Assembly (NCBI GenBank): GCA_046048135.1 | Contig: JBJOGR010000022.1 | Span: 1-42,044, forward strand | Length of the DNA stretch: 42,044 bases | DNA from: ATZT02 sp046048135 | GTDB lineage: Bacteria; Actinomycetota; Actinomycetes; S36-B12; UBA5976 | Direction: 5' to 3' | Shown here: positions 29,822 to 39,398 of the stretch, one piece after another | Layout of the letters: the number at the start of each line of letters is the position of its first letter | How positions within the stretch are numbered: the stretch's first letter is position 1 | Translations under genes and position numbers: made by a program | The notes under the pieces: model-generated | Told to the model about the DNA's origin: nothing | Seen by the model: only the letters and a program-made list of their open reading frames with translations | Database searches by the model: none

Positions 29822-30721
29822 GTGAAAAAAGTTTTAAAAGCAGTCATTCCAGTTGCAGGATATGGAACTAGGTTTTTACCTGCCACAAAAGCTACTCCAA
29901 AAGAAATGCTTCCTGTTGTTGATAAACCTGCAATTCAATATGTAGTTGAAGAAGCAGTTGCTGCAGGACTTGATGATGTGTTATTTATAACCGGTAGAAG
30001 CAAACGTGCTTTGGAAGATCACTTTGATGATTCTCCTGAATTAGAAAATGAATTAACAAAACAGAACAAAAATGACTTGTTAGTAAAAGTTAAAGATCCA
30101 GCAGAACTTGCCAAAATTCATTTCGTGCGTCAAGGCGTTCCTAAAGGTTTAGGTCACGCAGTTTTAATGGCTAAAGAACACATAGGAGATGAGCCTTTTG
30201 CAGTTTTATTGGGAGATGACTTAATAGATCCAAGAGATTATGTATTACAGAAAATGTTTGATGTGCAACAAAAACATGGTGGTTCAGTTGTTCTGTTGAT
30301 GGAAGTTGCTCCATCTGAAATTCATCTTTATGGTTCAGCAAAGATTGAAAAAACTGATCAAGAAGATGTAGTAAAAGTATTAGATTTAGTTGAAAAACCT
30401 AATCAACAAGATGCGCCAAGTAACTATGCAGTTATTGGTAGATATTTATTCGATTCAAAAGTATTTGATGTATTAGAAAACACAAAGCCAGGAAAAAATG
30501 GTGAAATTCAATTAACTGATGCTATGAAATCTTTAGCCAAAGATGTTAAATCATCTGATGGTGGTGGATTACATGCAGTAATTTTTAAAGGTAGAAGATA
30601 TGACACTGGAGATAAATTGTCATACCTACAATCAGTAGTGCAATTGGCAAGTGAAAGAAAAGATTTTGGACCAGCATTTAGTCAATGGTTAAAAGATTTC
30701 GTTAAAACTTTAGGTAATTAA
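29822..30721 (+). CDS. galU: UTP-glucose-1-phosphate uridylyltransferase
   Basis: A 299-residue nucleotidyltransferase making UDP-glucose. Motifs: KAVIPVAGYGTRFLPATKA (nucleotide loop), KEMLPVVDKPAIQYVVEEA, LLGDDLID, DLVEKPNQ, and GKNGEIQLTDA with FKGRRYDTGDKLSYLQ. The GTG at 29822 gives the usual MKKVLKAVIP start; a TTG at 29810 is an alternative with AAGGA too close to it. It is followed 2 bases later by a RimJ-like gene. moeA, which sits between galU and rimJ in mycobacteria, is absent. Confidence 0.92.
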   Translation: MKKVLKAVIPVAGYGTRFLPATKATPKEMLPVVDKPAIQYVVEEAVAAGLDDVLFITGRSKRALEDHFDDSPELENELTKQNKNDLLVKVKDPAELAKIHFVRQGVPKGLGHAVLMAKEHIGDEPFAVLLGDDLIDPRDYVLQKMFDVQQKHGGSVVLLMEVAPSEIHLYGSAKIEKTDQEDVVKVLDLVEKPNQQDAPSNYAVIGRYLFDSKVFDVLENTKPGKNGEIQLTDAMKSLAKDVKSSDGGGLHAVIFKGRRYDTGDKLSYLQSVVQLASERKDFGPAFSQWLKDFVKTLGN

Positions 30722-30723
30722 AT

Positions 30724-31314
30724 ATGGCGCCAGTTTGGCCAGTCATTTTAAAACAAGACAATTTAATTCTAAGACCATTAAAATACACCGATAAATTTGC
30801 TTGGAAAAAAATTAGAGACCAAAACGAGAATTGGTTTAAAGAGTGGGAAGCAACAGTTCCCGAAGAATTTAATGAAGGAAAACTAAATTTTGTCCAAATA
30901 GTTAGAAAATTAAAACAGGAAGCTAAAGAACAAAGAAGTCTTCCTTTTGTTATGCAAGTAGACAATAAATTAGCAGGTCAAGTAACAGTGGGAAATATAA
31001 ATTATGGATCTACAAGAAGTGCTTACATTGGTTATTGGATAGGAGAAGAGTTTGCCGGGAAAGGCTATACACCTTTAGCAGTTGCATTAGCAATTGATTA
31101 CTGTTTCCAACAATTGAAATTACATCGAATTGAAATTGCAATAAGACCAGAAAATACAAAATCATTAAGAGTTGCAGAAAAACTTGGATTAAGAAAAGAG
31201 GGTTTAAGACCCAACTTTTTGCATATAAATGGAGCCTGGCGAGATCATGTGATTTATGCAATACATGAAGATGAATTAACTGAATCTTTAGTTTTAAAAC
31301 TAAAAACCGAGTAA
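30724..31314 (+). CDS. RimJ/RimL-type GNAT acetyltransferase
   Basis: A 196-residue GNAT-fold N-acetyltransferase. N-terminal LILRPLKYTDKFAWKKIRD, AYIGYWIGEEFAGKGYTPLA (acetyl-CoA loop region, the key part being GEEFAGKGY) and the RimJ-type RPENTKSLRVAEKLGLRKEG. It probably acetylates a protein N-terminus (ribosomal S5 in the E. coli RimJ case); the true substrate is unknown. It forms an operon with galU and is homologous in position to mycobacterial Rv0995. Confidence 0.85.
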   Translation: MAPVWPVILKQDNLILRPLKYTDKFAWKKIRDQNENWFKEWEATVPEEFNEGKLNFVQIVRKLKQEAKEQRSLPFVMQVDNKLAGQVTVGNINYGSTRSAYIGYWIGEEFAGKGYTPLAVALAIDYCFQQLKLHRIEIAIRPENTKSLRVAEKLGLRKEGLRPNFLHINGAWRDHVIYAIHEDELTESLVLKLKTE

Positions 31315-31386
31315 AAATATTATTATTTTTTAAACACACCCCAATTTTTCTAAATAAAAAATCGTTCAAACTTCTAACCTATTAAC

Positions 31387-31950
31387 ATGGGGTCAGGTTT
31401 ACTACTAGCTATCGTGCTGGGTCTTTGGGCAATAGTCCTATATCCCACTTTTGCAAAAAACCGTGAACAGTCAAATGAAACTAAATCAATTGCCAGATTT
31501 AATAATGCGATGAAGTCAATTAGTCAATTAATTCCAGATCGTAAAAAAACTAATGATGCAGTTTCTTTAACAGCAGCTAAAAGAAGAAGAAATGTCACTT
31601 ACTTTATATTCATAATTAATATTGGAGTAATTATTGCTTCATATTTTAATTTTGTCCCACAAGTTGTAACGTTTGTTCCTTTAGCAATTTTGTTATTGTG
31701 GCTTACTGTGGCATTTATTGCAGCACAACAACTCAGTGATGAAAAGAAACCAATAGTTACAAATGTGATAAGAAAAAATTATGTTATTTATAAAAAACCA
31801 ATTGAAACTAAAACTTTTATCAAAACAGATCCTGAACGAGATTTGATTATGGATGAAAGACCATTTGAAAAAGTTGAAGAAAAAGTTGAGGTTGAAGTGA
31901 CAGAAGGTGCTAAATTCTTCGAAGCGTTAAAGAAAGCTCAAGGAGCTTAA
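31387..31950 (+). CDS. sepX: SepX-like (GlpR/Rv0996-type) membrane protein
   Basis: A 187-residue protein with an N-terminal helix (LLLAIVLGLWAIVLYPTFA), then a basic segment RRRN, two further adjoining helices (TYFIFIINIGVIIASYF and VTFVPLAILLLWLTVAFIAA) and a charged C-terminal region. The N-terminus (SGLLLAIVLGLWAIVLYPTF) and its place after galU-rimJ match actinobacterial SepX, shown in Streptomyces to be a cell-division membrane protein. TAACCT (31375-31380) lies 6 bases before the ATG, so it has its own leaderless promoter. Identity is inferred from synteny and topology. The stop overlaps pmt by 4 bp. Confidence 0.65.
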   Translation: MGSGLLLAIVLGLWAIVLYPTFAKNREQSNETKSIARFNNAMKSISQLIPDRKKTNDAVSLTAAKRRRNVTYFIFIINIGVIIASYFNFVPQVVTFVPLAILLLWLTVAFIAAQQLSDEKKPIVTNVIRKNYVIYKKPIETKTFIKTDPERDLIMDERPFEKVEEKVEVEVTEGAKFFEALKKAQGA

Positions 31951-33488
31951 ATCCACTTACTAAACCACATTCGGGCTAGCCATTCATCTTTCGGTAAAGA
32001 AATTGCTGTCCAAATTGGATAAAAATAAATAGACAAAATAATAGTTGCAAGTAAAAGACTTATTCCTACTACATAAAAAGTTTTCAAAGATTGACCTCTG
32101 ACTATCAAACCTTGATAAATAAGATTTGCAACATAACAAATCGAAATTACTAAAAATGGCAAGAATGAAATTGCATAAAAATAAAACATTGTTCTTTCAG
32201 GAAAAATTAACCAAGGTGCCCAACCTGCTAAAAACAAAGCAACAATAGTTCCTGATCTCCAATTTCTAGATCTTAAGAAATTTAAAAGTAATACCAAAAG
32301 CGCAAATATGGAAATCCACCAAATTAATGGATTTCCAATAGCTAATACTTCTTGGGCACAATTACTACTTGCACAATTTGGCAAATTCTCCTTATAAAAA
32401 AATGAAGTTGGTCTATATAGAATTGGCCAAGTTAATGCGTATGACTCATAGCTATGATCTGTTGTTAAATTGATATGGAAATTCCAAATTTGTTCGTGAT
32501 ATCTATAAAGTGCAGTTAGTATTCTTTCCCAATTATTGAATACAGAATCACTTTCTAAAGTAGATCTTCCCCAACCTCCATCAGATCTCATCCAACCAGT
32601 CCAAGAAATTAGATAAGTAAAAAATGCCACAACTAAGACTTGAATGGTTATTAGCCAAGAATCTAAAAGTGCTGTTCCTAGGATTGGTTTTTTAGCTCTT
32701 CTTAGTTTTCTAAAAGTAATGTCCCAAATTAAAGAAAGAATCAGAATAACTGCTAAATACCAAAGGGCATTCCATTTAGTGGCAATTGCTAAACCGAAGA
32801 AAATTCCAGCACCAATTCTCCATGGATGCCAAGTCCATCTTCCTCCATATTTAGATTCAGAATTTAAATTTCTACTAATTCGATTTCTTGAATAATCTCG
32901 ATCAATCAGAATTAGCCAAATTCCTATCAGCAAAAAAGTTGTCATAATTCCATCTAGCAATGCTGTTCTGCTCATGACAATTGCTAATCCATCAATTGCA
33001 ATTAAAAATCCAGCTAAAGCCCCAAACCAAATAGAACGGATTAATCTAATAGCAACTCGTGCTGTAACAAAAACTAAAAGTGTTCCCATGAAAGCAACAC
33101 CAATTCGCCAACCAAAAGAATTTAAACCACCAATTTGTTCTCCAATTGCAATAACCCATTTACCCATTGGAGGATGTGCGACAAAAGATCCTGAAGCCTC
33201 AAATACATCTGTTTGACCTTGCAAAATTAATTGATCAGCATTTTCAACTGCTGTTCTTTCATAACCATTTTTTAAAATCGCATAAGCATCTTTAACGTAA
33301 TAAGTTTCATCAAAAACTATTTCATTTGGCTGACTTAATCTGGGCCATCTAACAAGAGCACCAATAGCTGTGACTAAAAAAGTCAAACCCCAACTAAGTA
33401 GTGACTTATTGGGCATGACATCAACCAGTTCATTGGTTTTGTGAATATCACTAGTTGTTCGAGCATGTGCTGGCATATTTTGTCCCAC
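31947..33488 (-). CDS. pmt: Polyprenol-phosphate-mannose protein O-mannosyltransferase
   Basis: A 513-residue GT39-family enzyme with about ten membrane helices. The conserved acidic pair lies in NEIVFDETYYVKD in the first extracellular loop. ISRTALLDGIMTTFLL-like (key MSRTALLDG), WKWNALWYL-like (ATKWNALWY) and a C-terminal PMT_4TMC region with CYVANLIYQ follow. It transfers mannose to secreted proteins. The GTG at 33488 has TAATCT 8 bases upstream (leaderless); ATG 33476 is an alternative. It is divergent from rsmI, as Rv1002c/Rv1003 in M. tuberculosis. Confidence 0.88.
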   Translation of the reverse strand: MGQNMPAHARTTSDIHKTNELVDVMPNKSLLSWGLTFLVTAIGALVRWPRLSQPNEIVFDETYYVKDAYAILKNGYERTAVENADQLILQGQTDVFEASGSFVAHPPMGKWVIAIGEQIGGLNSFGWRIGVAFMGTLLVFVTARVAIRLIRSIWFGALAGFLIAIDGLAIVMSRTALLDGIMTTFLLIGIWLILIDRDYSRNRISRNLNSESKYGGRWTWHPWRIGAGIFFGLAIATKWNALWYLAVILILSLIWDITFRKLRRAKKPILGTALLDSWLITIQVLVVAFFTYLISWTGWMRSDGGWGRSTLESDSVFNNWERILTALYRYHEQIWNFHINLTTDHSYESYALTWPILYRPTSFFYKENLPNCASSNCAQEVLAIGNPLIWWISIFALLVLLLNFLRSRNWRSGTIVALFLAGWAPWLIFPERTMFYFYAISFLPFLVISICYVANLIYQGLIVRGQSLKTFYVVGISLLLATIILSIYFYPIWTAISLPKDEWLARMWFSKWI

Positions 33489-33533
33489 GACTCAAAAGAT
33501 TACGACCAAATTAAACCTGAAAGGATTAGGCCT

Positions 33534-34376
33534 ATGAGTGGCGGGCAATTAATTTTGGCGGCAACGCCTTTGGGCAACGTTTTGGATGCATCTAAACGTT
33601 TAATTGATGCCCTTTCAAAAGCAGACATTATTGCCGCCGAAGACACCAGAAAGGCAAGACGACTTTTTCAAGATTTGAATCTTGAAATTAAAGCTTTAGT
33701 TATTTCACTATTTGAAGAAAATGAATTAGAAAAAATTCCTGATTTAATAATGAAAATAAAAGAAGGCAAAATTGTTGTTGTGATTTCTGATGCAGGAACT
33801 CCTGCCATAAGTGATCCTGGATATAAATTAATCAATAAAGCAATAGAAGAAAATATTTCAATCACAGTATTACCAGGACCAAGTGCAGTTATTTCAGCTT
33901 TAGTTTTATCGGGATTACCAACAGATAGATTTTCTTTTGAAGGATTTATTCCTAGAAAAGGTAAAGAAAGAACTGAAATACTCAGTAATTTAAACAAAGA
34001 ATCCAGAACCATGGTTTTATTTGAATCTCCACGTAGAACCAAAGATACTTTAGAAGACATTTTAGAAATCACTGGAGAAAATAGAAAAGCAGCAGTTGTT
34101 AGAGAAATTTCTAAAACTTATGAAGAAGTAATAAGAGGAACAATAAAAGAATTGGTTGATTGGGCAATAAAAACTGAAGTATTAGGTGAAATAACTTTAG
34201 TTATTGCAGGTATTGATAGTTCAAAAAAACCTGAAGTTGACGACGATGCAATAAAAAGTGTTAAAGACTTAGTTTCTAAAGGAATGAGTTTTAAAGACGC
34301 AGTTGCACAAATTTCTGCACAACGAGGATTGTCTAGAAGCAAGCTTTATGATGCTTCTCTAAGATTAGATTCATGA
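33534..34376 (+). CDS. rsmI: 16S rRNA 2'-O-methyltransferase RsmI (C1402)
   Basis: A 280-residue tetrapyrrole-methylase-fold enzyme. It begins GQLILAATPLGNVLDAS, then AAEDTRKARRL, VISDAGTPAISDPGYKL (SAM pocket) and VLPGPSAVISAL, FEGFIPRKGKER and LFESPRRTKDTL. ATG 33534 is chosen because AAAGGA lies about 10 bases upstream and the family start is at ILAATPLGN; the longer frame overlaps the divergent pmt. It overlaps metG by 4 bp and leads the rsmI-metG-tatD-rsmA-ispE operon. Confidence 0.92.
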   Translation: MSGGQLILAATPLGNVLDASKRLIDALSKADIIAAEDTRKARRLFQDLNLEIKALVISLFEENELEKIPDLIMKIKEGKIVVVISDAGTPAISDPGYKLINKAIEENISITVLPGPSAVISALVLSGLPTDRFSFEGFIPRKGKERTEILSNLNKESRTMVLFESPRRTKDTLEDILEITGENRKAAVVREISKTYEEVIRGTIKELVDWAIKTEVLGEITLVIAGIDSSKKPEVDDDAIKSVKDLVSKGMSFKDAVAQISAQRGLSRSKLYDASLRLDS

Positions 34377-35959
34377 GCGGCAAAGACACTTTTTATTTAG
34401 CGACACCTATTTACTATGTAAATGATGCTCCTCATATTGGCCATGCTTACACAACAACTGCAGGTGATGTTTTAACTCGTTGGAGAAGACAACGTGGTGA
34501 GAAAGTTTGGTTTCTGACTGGAACAGATGAACATGGCACAAAAGTTCAAAGAACTGCAGAAGCAAATAATTTTAAACCTCAAGATTGGGCAGACAAATTA
34601 GTTAAAGAAGCGTGGCTTCCAGTATTAGAAACAATAGATGCTGCAAATGATGATTTCATAAGAACTACTTCTGACAAACATAAAATAGCTGTTCAAAAAT
34701 TTTGGCAATTAGTTAAAGATCGTGGCTATGTTTATGAAGGAAGTTATGAAGGACCTTATTGCGTAGGTTGCGAAGAGTTTAAATTACCAGGAGATTTGAA
34801 AGTAGAAAATGGACAAGAGCTATGTCCAATTCATTCAAAACCAGTAGAAATGTTAAAAGAGAAAAACTGGTTTTTCAAATTAAAAGAATTTCAACAACCA
34901 CTAATTGATCATTTCACTAAGAATCCACAAGCAATTCAACCTCAATCTGCATATAACGAAGTTATGTCATTTTTAAAACAAGGTTTAGAAGATATTTCAA
35001 TGTCAAGATCTGCAGTTTCTTGGGGAATAGATTTACCTTGGGATAAAAATCAAGTTGTTTATGTTTGGTTTGACGCACTTCTTAACTATGCAACTGCTAC
35101 TGGATTTGGAGCAGAGAATAATTCTGATGATGCAAAACTATTTGAAAAAGTTTGGCCAATTGATGTAAATCTAGTTGGCAAAGATATTTTACGTTTTCAT
35201 GCCGTTTATTGGCCAGCAATGTTAATGGCAGCAGGATTAGAGCCAGCTAAATGTGTATTTGCGCATGGATGGTTGTTAGTTGGTGGAGAAAAAATGAGTA
35301 AAACTAAATTAACTGGAATCTCACCTTCGCAAATTGTTGACTATGTAGGTTCAGATGCTTTTCGTTATTACTTTTTATCTGCAATTAGATTTGGTCAAGA
35401 CGGATCTTTTTCTTGGGAAGATTTAACTGCAAGATACACAGCCGAATTAGCAAATGGTTTAGGAAATTTGGCTTCCAGATTAGCTGCCATGGTGGAAAAA
35501 TATTTTGATTCTGCAATTCCTCAACCGGGAAATTTAAATGAAAAAGATCAAATAATCGTTGAAATTATTAAGAAATCTAGTTTGGACGCAGATGAGGCAA
35601 TGTGCAAACTTGATTTTTCTGAAGGAATATTGGCAATCAAAAAGATTGTTGATGCAGCAAATCTTTATGTGACAGAACAAGAACCATGGAAATTAGCAAA
35701 AGATGAAGCAAATAAAGAACGTTTAGCAACAGTTCTTTACTGTGTAGCAGAAGCTCTTAGAGCAATATCTGTTTTGTATCACCCAGTAATGCCTAAAGCT
35801 ACAGAAAAAATATGGAACATTATTGGTGCTAATGAATCAATAGGAAAAATTAGTGAACAAAAAATATCAGAAGTTGGAACTTGGGCAAAATTACCTGTAG
35901 GAAGTAAAGTCACTAAAGGTGAAGCAGTATTTCCAAGACTTGCTGAAGATGAACAATAA
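34373..35959 (+). CDS. metG: Methionyl-tRNA synthetase
   Basis: A 528-residue class I synthetase charging tRNA-Met. HIGH motif as APHIGHAYT; zinc-knuckle elements YCVGCEEF and LCPIHSKP; KMSKS loop as EKMSKTKLTG, with Thr in place of the last Ser. The anticodon-binding helical domain follows. There is no C-terminal tRNA-binding (EMAP) domain, as in the short form. It is translationally coupled to rsmI upstream; the tatD start lies 11 bases inside its 3' end. Confidence 0.93.
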   Translation: MSGKDTFYLATPIYYVNDAPHIGHAYTTTAGDVLTRWRRQRGEKVWFLTGTDEHGTKVQRTAEANNFKPQDWADKLVKEAWLPVLETIDAANDDFIRTTSDKHKIAVQKFWQLVKDRGYVYEGSYEGPYCVGCEEFKLPGDLKVENGQELCPIHSKPVEMLKEKNWFFKLKEFQQPLIDHFTKNPQAIQPQSAYNEVMSFLKQGLEDISMSRSAVSWGIDLPWDKNQVVYVWFDALLNYATATGFGAENNSDDAKLFEKVWPIDVNLVGKDILRFHAVYWPAMLMAAGLEPAKCVFAHGWLLVGGEKMSKTKLTGISPSQIVDYVGSDAFRYYFLSAIRFGQDGSFSWEDLTARYTAELANGLGNLASRLAAMVEKYFDSAIPQPGNLNEKDQIIVEIIKKSSLDADEAMCKLDFSEGILAIKKIVDAANLYVTEQEPWKLAKDEANKERLATVLYCVAEALRAISVLYHPVMPKATEKIWNIIGANESIGKISEQKISEVGTWAKLPVGSKVTKGEAVFPRLAEDEQ

Positions 35960-36842
35960 AGATAACGGATTAAGAGCAAGAAAAGATTTTGGTGTGACTG
36001 AATCAAAAAAAAGAGAATATCCACCACTACCTGAAAAGTTGCCATCAACCACTATTGATTCGCATTGTCATTTAGATATAGAAGATAAAGATATTTTTTT
36101 GAGTGTGGAAGACGCTTTAGAAAAAGCAGCATCTGTTGGAATCACAGGAATTGTTCAAGTAGGAGTCGATGTTCCAAGTTCTAAATGGGCGGTAAAAACT
36201 GCCAAAGAGTTTTCACAAATTCATGCCACAGTCGCACTTCATCCAAATGATGCTCCACTTATTGCATTAGAAAAAAGTTCTAGCGCATTAGATGAAGCCA
36301 TAGCAGAAATTGAAGATTTGGCTAAGGACGAAGCAGTTAAAGCAATTGGTGAGACAGGTGTTGATTTTTTTAGGACAGGGCAAGAAGGTAGAGATTTTCA
36401 AGAATATTCCTTTAGAAAACATATTCAAATTGCAAATAAATTTAATAAACCAGTAATGGTCCACGATCGAGATGCACATCTTGATGCGTTAAGAATTTTA
36501 GATGAAGAAAAAGCAAATCAAGTTATTTTCCATTGTTACTCGGCAGATGCAGAGTTTGCTAAAGAATTAGTAAAACGAGGTTGGTATTTATCATTTGCAG
36601 GAACTTGTACATTTAAAAATGCACAAAACTTACGCGATGCACTAAAAGTCACACCTTTAGAAAATGTATTGGTAGAAACTGATGCTCCGTTTTTGACACC
36701 AATGCCATATAGAGGATACCCAAATGCATCATTCATGATTCCGCTAACTTTGCAAACTATGGCTAAAGAAATGAATGTTGACCTATTAACAATAACTAAT
36801 GCGACGAGAAATAATGCTGAAAAACTATTTGGAAAATTCTAG
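35949..36842 (+). CDS. tatD: TatD-family metal-dependent deoxyribonuclease
   Basis: A 297-residue amidohydrolase-fold enzyme. Metal ligands are in DSHCHLDI (HxH), IGETGVDFF (Glu), VHDRDAHLD and FHCYSADAEF (His residues), and VETDAPFLTP (Asp). An N-terminal extension of about 35 polar residues (RARKDFGVTESKKREYPP) precedes the barrel, common in actinobacterial members. It overlaps metG by 11 bp and is followed directly by rsmA. Confidence 0.9.
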   Translation: MNNKDNGLRARKDFGVTESKKREYPPLPEKLPSTTIDSHCHLDIEDKDIFLSVEDALEKAASVGITGIVQVGVDVPSSKWAVKTAKEFSQIHATVALHPNDAPLIALEKSSSALDEAIAEIEDLAKDEAVKAIGETGVDFFRTGQEGRDFQEYSFRKHIQIANKFNKPVMVHDRDAHLDALRILDEEKANQVIFHCYSADAEFAKELVKRGWYLSFAGTCTFKNAQNLRDALKVTPLENVLVETDAPFLTPMPYRGYPNASFMIPLTLQTMAKEMNVDLLTITNATRNNAEKLFGKF

Positions 36843-37718
36843 ATGTCTAATCAGTTATTAACTGCTTCAGAAATAAGAGAATTAGCAAAGAATTTAGATT
36901 TAAAACCCACAAAAAAGCTTGGACAAAACTTCGTAATTGATCAAAATACTGTAGAAAAAATTGTCAAAGTAGCAAAAGTAGACAGTAAATCACACGTTCT
37001 AGAAATTGGTCCAGGACTTGGTTCTTTAACCCTGGCCCTATTGCAAACAGATGCAAAAGTAACTGCAGTAGAAATTGACGAAAGATTAGCCGGATTATTA
37101 CCAAAAACTGCTCAAGATAAAGGATTTAAGGCAGAGAAATTAAAAGTGATAAATAAAGATGCACTTTTAATAAATCAAACAGATATCACAGATTCGCCAA
37201 ATATTTTGGTCGCAAATCTTCCTTACAATGTTTCTGTTCCCGTAATTTTGCATATATTAGAGAACTTTCCAAGCATTACTAATTATTTGGTTATGGTTCA
37301 ATCAGAAGTCGCAGATCGTTTAGCAAGTAAATCTGGTTCTAAAACATATGGTGCTCCGAGTGTAAAAGTACAATGGTATGCCCATGTTAAAAAATCTTTT
37401 GCAATTTCAAGAAATGTATTCTGGCCAATTCCAAATGTAGATTCAGATCTAGTAGAGATTCAAAGAGTAAAAAATATTGATGAGTCAATAAAAAATGAAC
37501 TTTTTAAAGTTATTGATTTAGCCTTTGAACAAAGAAGAAAAATGCTTCGGTCCGCATTAAGTTCTGTTTGTGGGGGAAGTGAAAAAGCATCTAATTTACT
37601 TCAAAGTGCAAACATTGACCCACAACTTCGTGGGGAAGCTTTAAGTGTCGATGACTATGTGCGATTGACTTATGTTATGAAAAAAAGTGGTTTATTAACC
37701 AACTCTAAAAAATCATGA
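36843..37718 (+). CDS. rsmA: 16S rRNA dimethyladenosine transferase RsmA (KsgA)
   Basis: A 291-residue SAM-dependent enzyme dimethylating A1518/A1519 of 16S rRNA. N-terminal KKLGQNFVIDQNTVEKI, SAM motif I LEIGPGLGSLTL, acidic motif AVEIDERL, and the catalytic NLPYNVSVPVI. The C-terminal helical domain contains AFEQRRKMLRSAL. It begins at the base following the tatD stop and overlaps ispE by 4 bp. Confidence 0.95.
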   Translation: MSNQLLTASEIRELAKNLDLKPTKKLGQNFVIDQNTVEKIVKVAKVDSKSHVLEIGPGLGSLTLALLQTDAKVTAVEIDERLAGLLPKTAQDKGFKAEKLKVINKDALLINQTDITDSPNILVANLPYNVSVPVILHILENFPSITNYLVMVQSEVADRLASKSGSKTYGAPSVKVQWYAHVKKSFAISRNVFWPIPNVDSDLVEIQRVKNIDESIKNELFKVIDLAFEQRRKMLRSALSSVCGGSEKASNLLQSANIDPQLRGEALSVDDYVRLTYVMKKSGLLTNSKKS

Positions 37719-38644
37719 CAGCTGCAATTCAAGATTTAGCACCAAGACATTGCACCGTAAAAGTTCCTGCCAAAATTAATCTTTCATTAAAAGTTGCCCC
37801 ACTTGGTGAAGATGGATTTCATGAATTAGCAACTGTATTTCATGCTGTGTCAATTTATGATGAAGTAACAATTAGCAAAGTAAGACCTGGACAAGAAGAA
37901 ATTTCAGTTGCCGGAGAAGATTCAGAAAAAGTTCCAACAAATAAAGATAATTTAGTTAACAAGGCAATAACTGAAATTGCTAAACATGTGAATCAACCAA
38001 TTCACGCAAGAGTTCATATTCACAAATCAATTCCTATTGCAGGTGGCATGGCCGGAGGTAGCGCTGATGCCGCTGCCACAATTTTAGGAATTAATCATCT
38101 ATGGGAATTTCATTTAACAATTGATGAATTAAATCAAATTGCAGCGAAAGTGGGATCTGATGTTCCATTTTTACTTCACGGAAATACGGCTTTAGGTTAT
38201 GGCAGAGGAGAACAACTCACACCAGTTCTACACAGAAATTCTTTGCATTGGGTTATTGCTACTAGTAATGATGGACTTTCAACTCCTGAAGTTTATGCGG
38301 AATTTGATCACTTAACAAAGAATAAAGAAATAGATAATCCTGAAATTTCTTTAGAATTATTAAAAGCATTAGCGGCAGGAGATCCAAATGAAGTTGCAAA
38401 AAATTTAGTTAATGATTTACAACCTGCAGCAATTTCCTTAAAACCCGAATTAAGAAGATTATTAAGAGCAGGAGAAGACGCAGGAGCATTAAAAGGAATA
38501 GTTTCTGGTTCTGGACCAACTTGTGTTTTTTTATGTTTTGATGACACAGCTGCTTCAGATATTGCAATTGATTTATTAAGTAGTGGAACTTGTAAACAAG
38601 CAGTAACTGCATTTGGCCCAGTACCTGGGGCAAGAATTAAATAG
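37715..38644 (+). CDS. ispE: 4-diphosphocytidyl-2-C-methyl-D-erythritol kinase
   Basis: A 309-residue GHMP kinase of the MEP isoprenoid pathway. VPAKINLSLKVAPLGEDGFHEL opens the protein (key words PAKINLSL and DGFHEL). The ATP-binding glycine motif is PIAGGMAGGSADAAAT, with SDVPFLLHGNTALGYGRGE and GIVSGSGPTCVFLC further on. It is coupled to rsmA. Its stop overlaps the convergent TetR stop by 8 bp. The organism therefore uses the MEP route. Confidence 0.94.
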   Translation: MTAAIQDLAPRHCTVKVPAKINLSLKVAPLGEDGFHELATVFHAVSIYDEVTISKVRPGQEEISVAGEDSEKVPTNKDNLVNKAITEIAKHVNQPIHARVHIHKSIPIAGGMAGGSADAAATILGINHLWEFHLTIDELNQIAAKVGSDVPFLLHGNTALGYGRGEQLTPVLHRNSLHWVIATSNDGLSTPEVYAEFDHLTKNKEIDNPEISLELLKALAAGDPNEVAKNLVNDLQPAAISLKPELRRLLRAGEDAGALKGIVSGSGPTCVFLCFDDTAASDIAIDLLSSGTCKQAVTAFGPVPGARIK

Positions 38645-39398
38645 TTTTTTGAATTTTTAAAGTTGGTTTTGCTTGTAAATCAGTTAATCCATTCCACACA
38701 AAGTTAACAACTTGGGCAACTATTTCATCTTTTGAGACATGTCTTTCTTCTTGCCACCATTGGCCACTTAAGGCAACAGATCCCACCAAAGTTCTTGCAT
38801 AAATACCTGCAGATTTTCTTGGTATTCCATATTTATCGAAAGCATTTCCTAAAACTTGTTCACATTTATTGACAATGTCATTAACTAAACCAGAATAAGC
38901 ACCAGCGCCATGTGCTGCTGGAGCATCTTTAATTAAAACTCTGTAACCATCTGGATGTTCATCTATGTAGGTAAAGAATGCATAAACTGCTTGCTCCAAC
39001 ATTTCTCGTGGATGACCACTTTCCATGTTAGAAATAACTGTTCTTAATAATTCTCTAGTTTCTCTATCCAGAATTACTGCATACAATCCTTCTTTGCTAC
39101 CAAAGTGTTCATAAATTACAGGTTTTGAAACTAAGGCAAATTGTGCAATTTCTTCAACTGAAACAGCTTCATAACCTTTTTCAGCAAATAAATGTCTTGC
39201 CACATTAATTAATTGTTCGCGTCTTTCAATTCCACTCATACGAACGCGACCTGCTTCGCGCTCTACATCTAATGCCGCTTTTGCGATTCTTTCTCTGGCT
39301 TTAACGTTTTCTTTCTGCATTTTTTCTTGTGCTTTGAGTAATTTTTTGGCAGCTTTTAACTCATCTTTTGTAGGTTCACTCGTTGAATTGGTAGGCAC
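38637..39398 (-). CDS. TetR-family regulator with N-terminal coiled-coil extension
   Basis: A 253-residue regulator. Residues 1-55 are a Lys/Glu/Ala-rich helical extension (KAAKKLLKAQEKMQKENVKA). The HTH domain (about 58-105) has RREQLINVARHLFAEKGYEAVSVEEIA and VSKPVIYEHFGSKEGLYA, both of the TetR type. The C-terminal ligand domain starts at about 110. It lies next to glmU, as TetR-type Rv1019 does in M. tuberculosis. The ligand and targets are unknown. Confidence 0.88.
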   Translation of the reverse strand: MPTNSTSEPTKDELKAAKKLLKAQEKMQKENVKARERIAKAALDVEREAGRVRMSGIERREQLINVARHLFAEKGYEAVSVEEIAQFALVSKPVIYEHFGSKEGLYAVILDRETRELLRTVISNMESGHPREMLEQAVYAFFTYIDEHPDGYRVLIKDAPAAHGAGAYSGLVNDIVNKCEQVLGNAFDKYGIPRKSAGIYARTLVGSVALSGQWWQEERHVSKDEIVAQVVNFVWNGLTDLQAKPTLKIQKTI

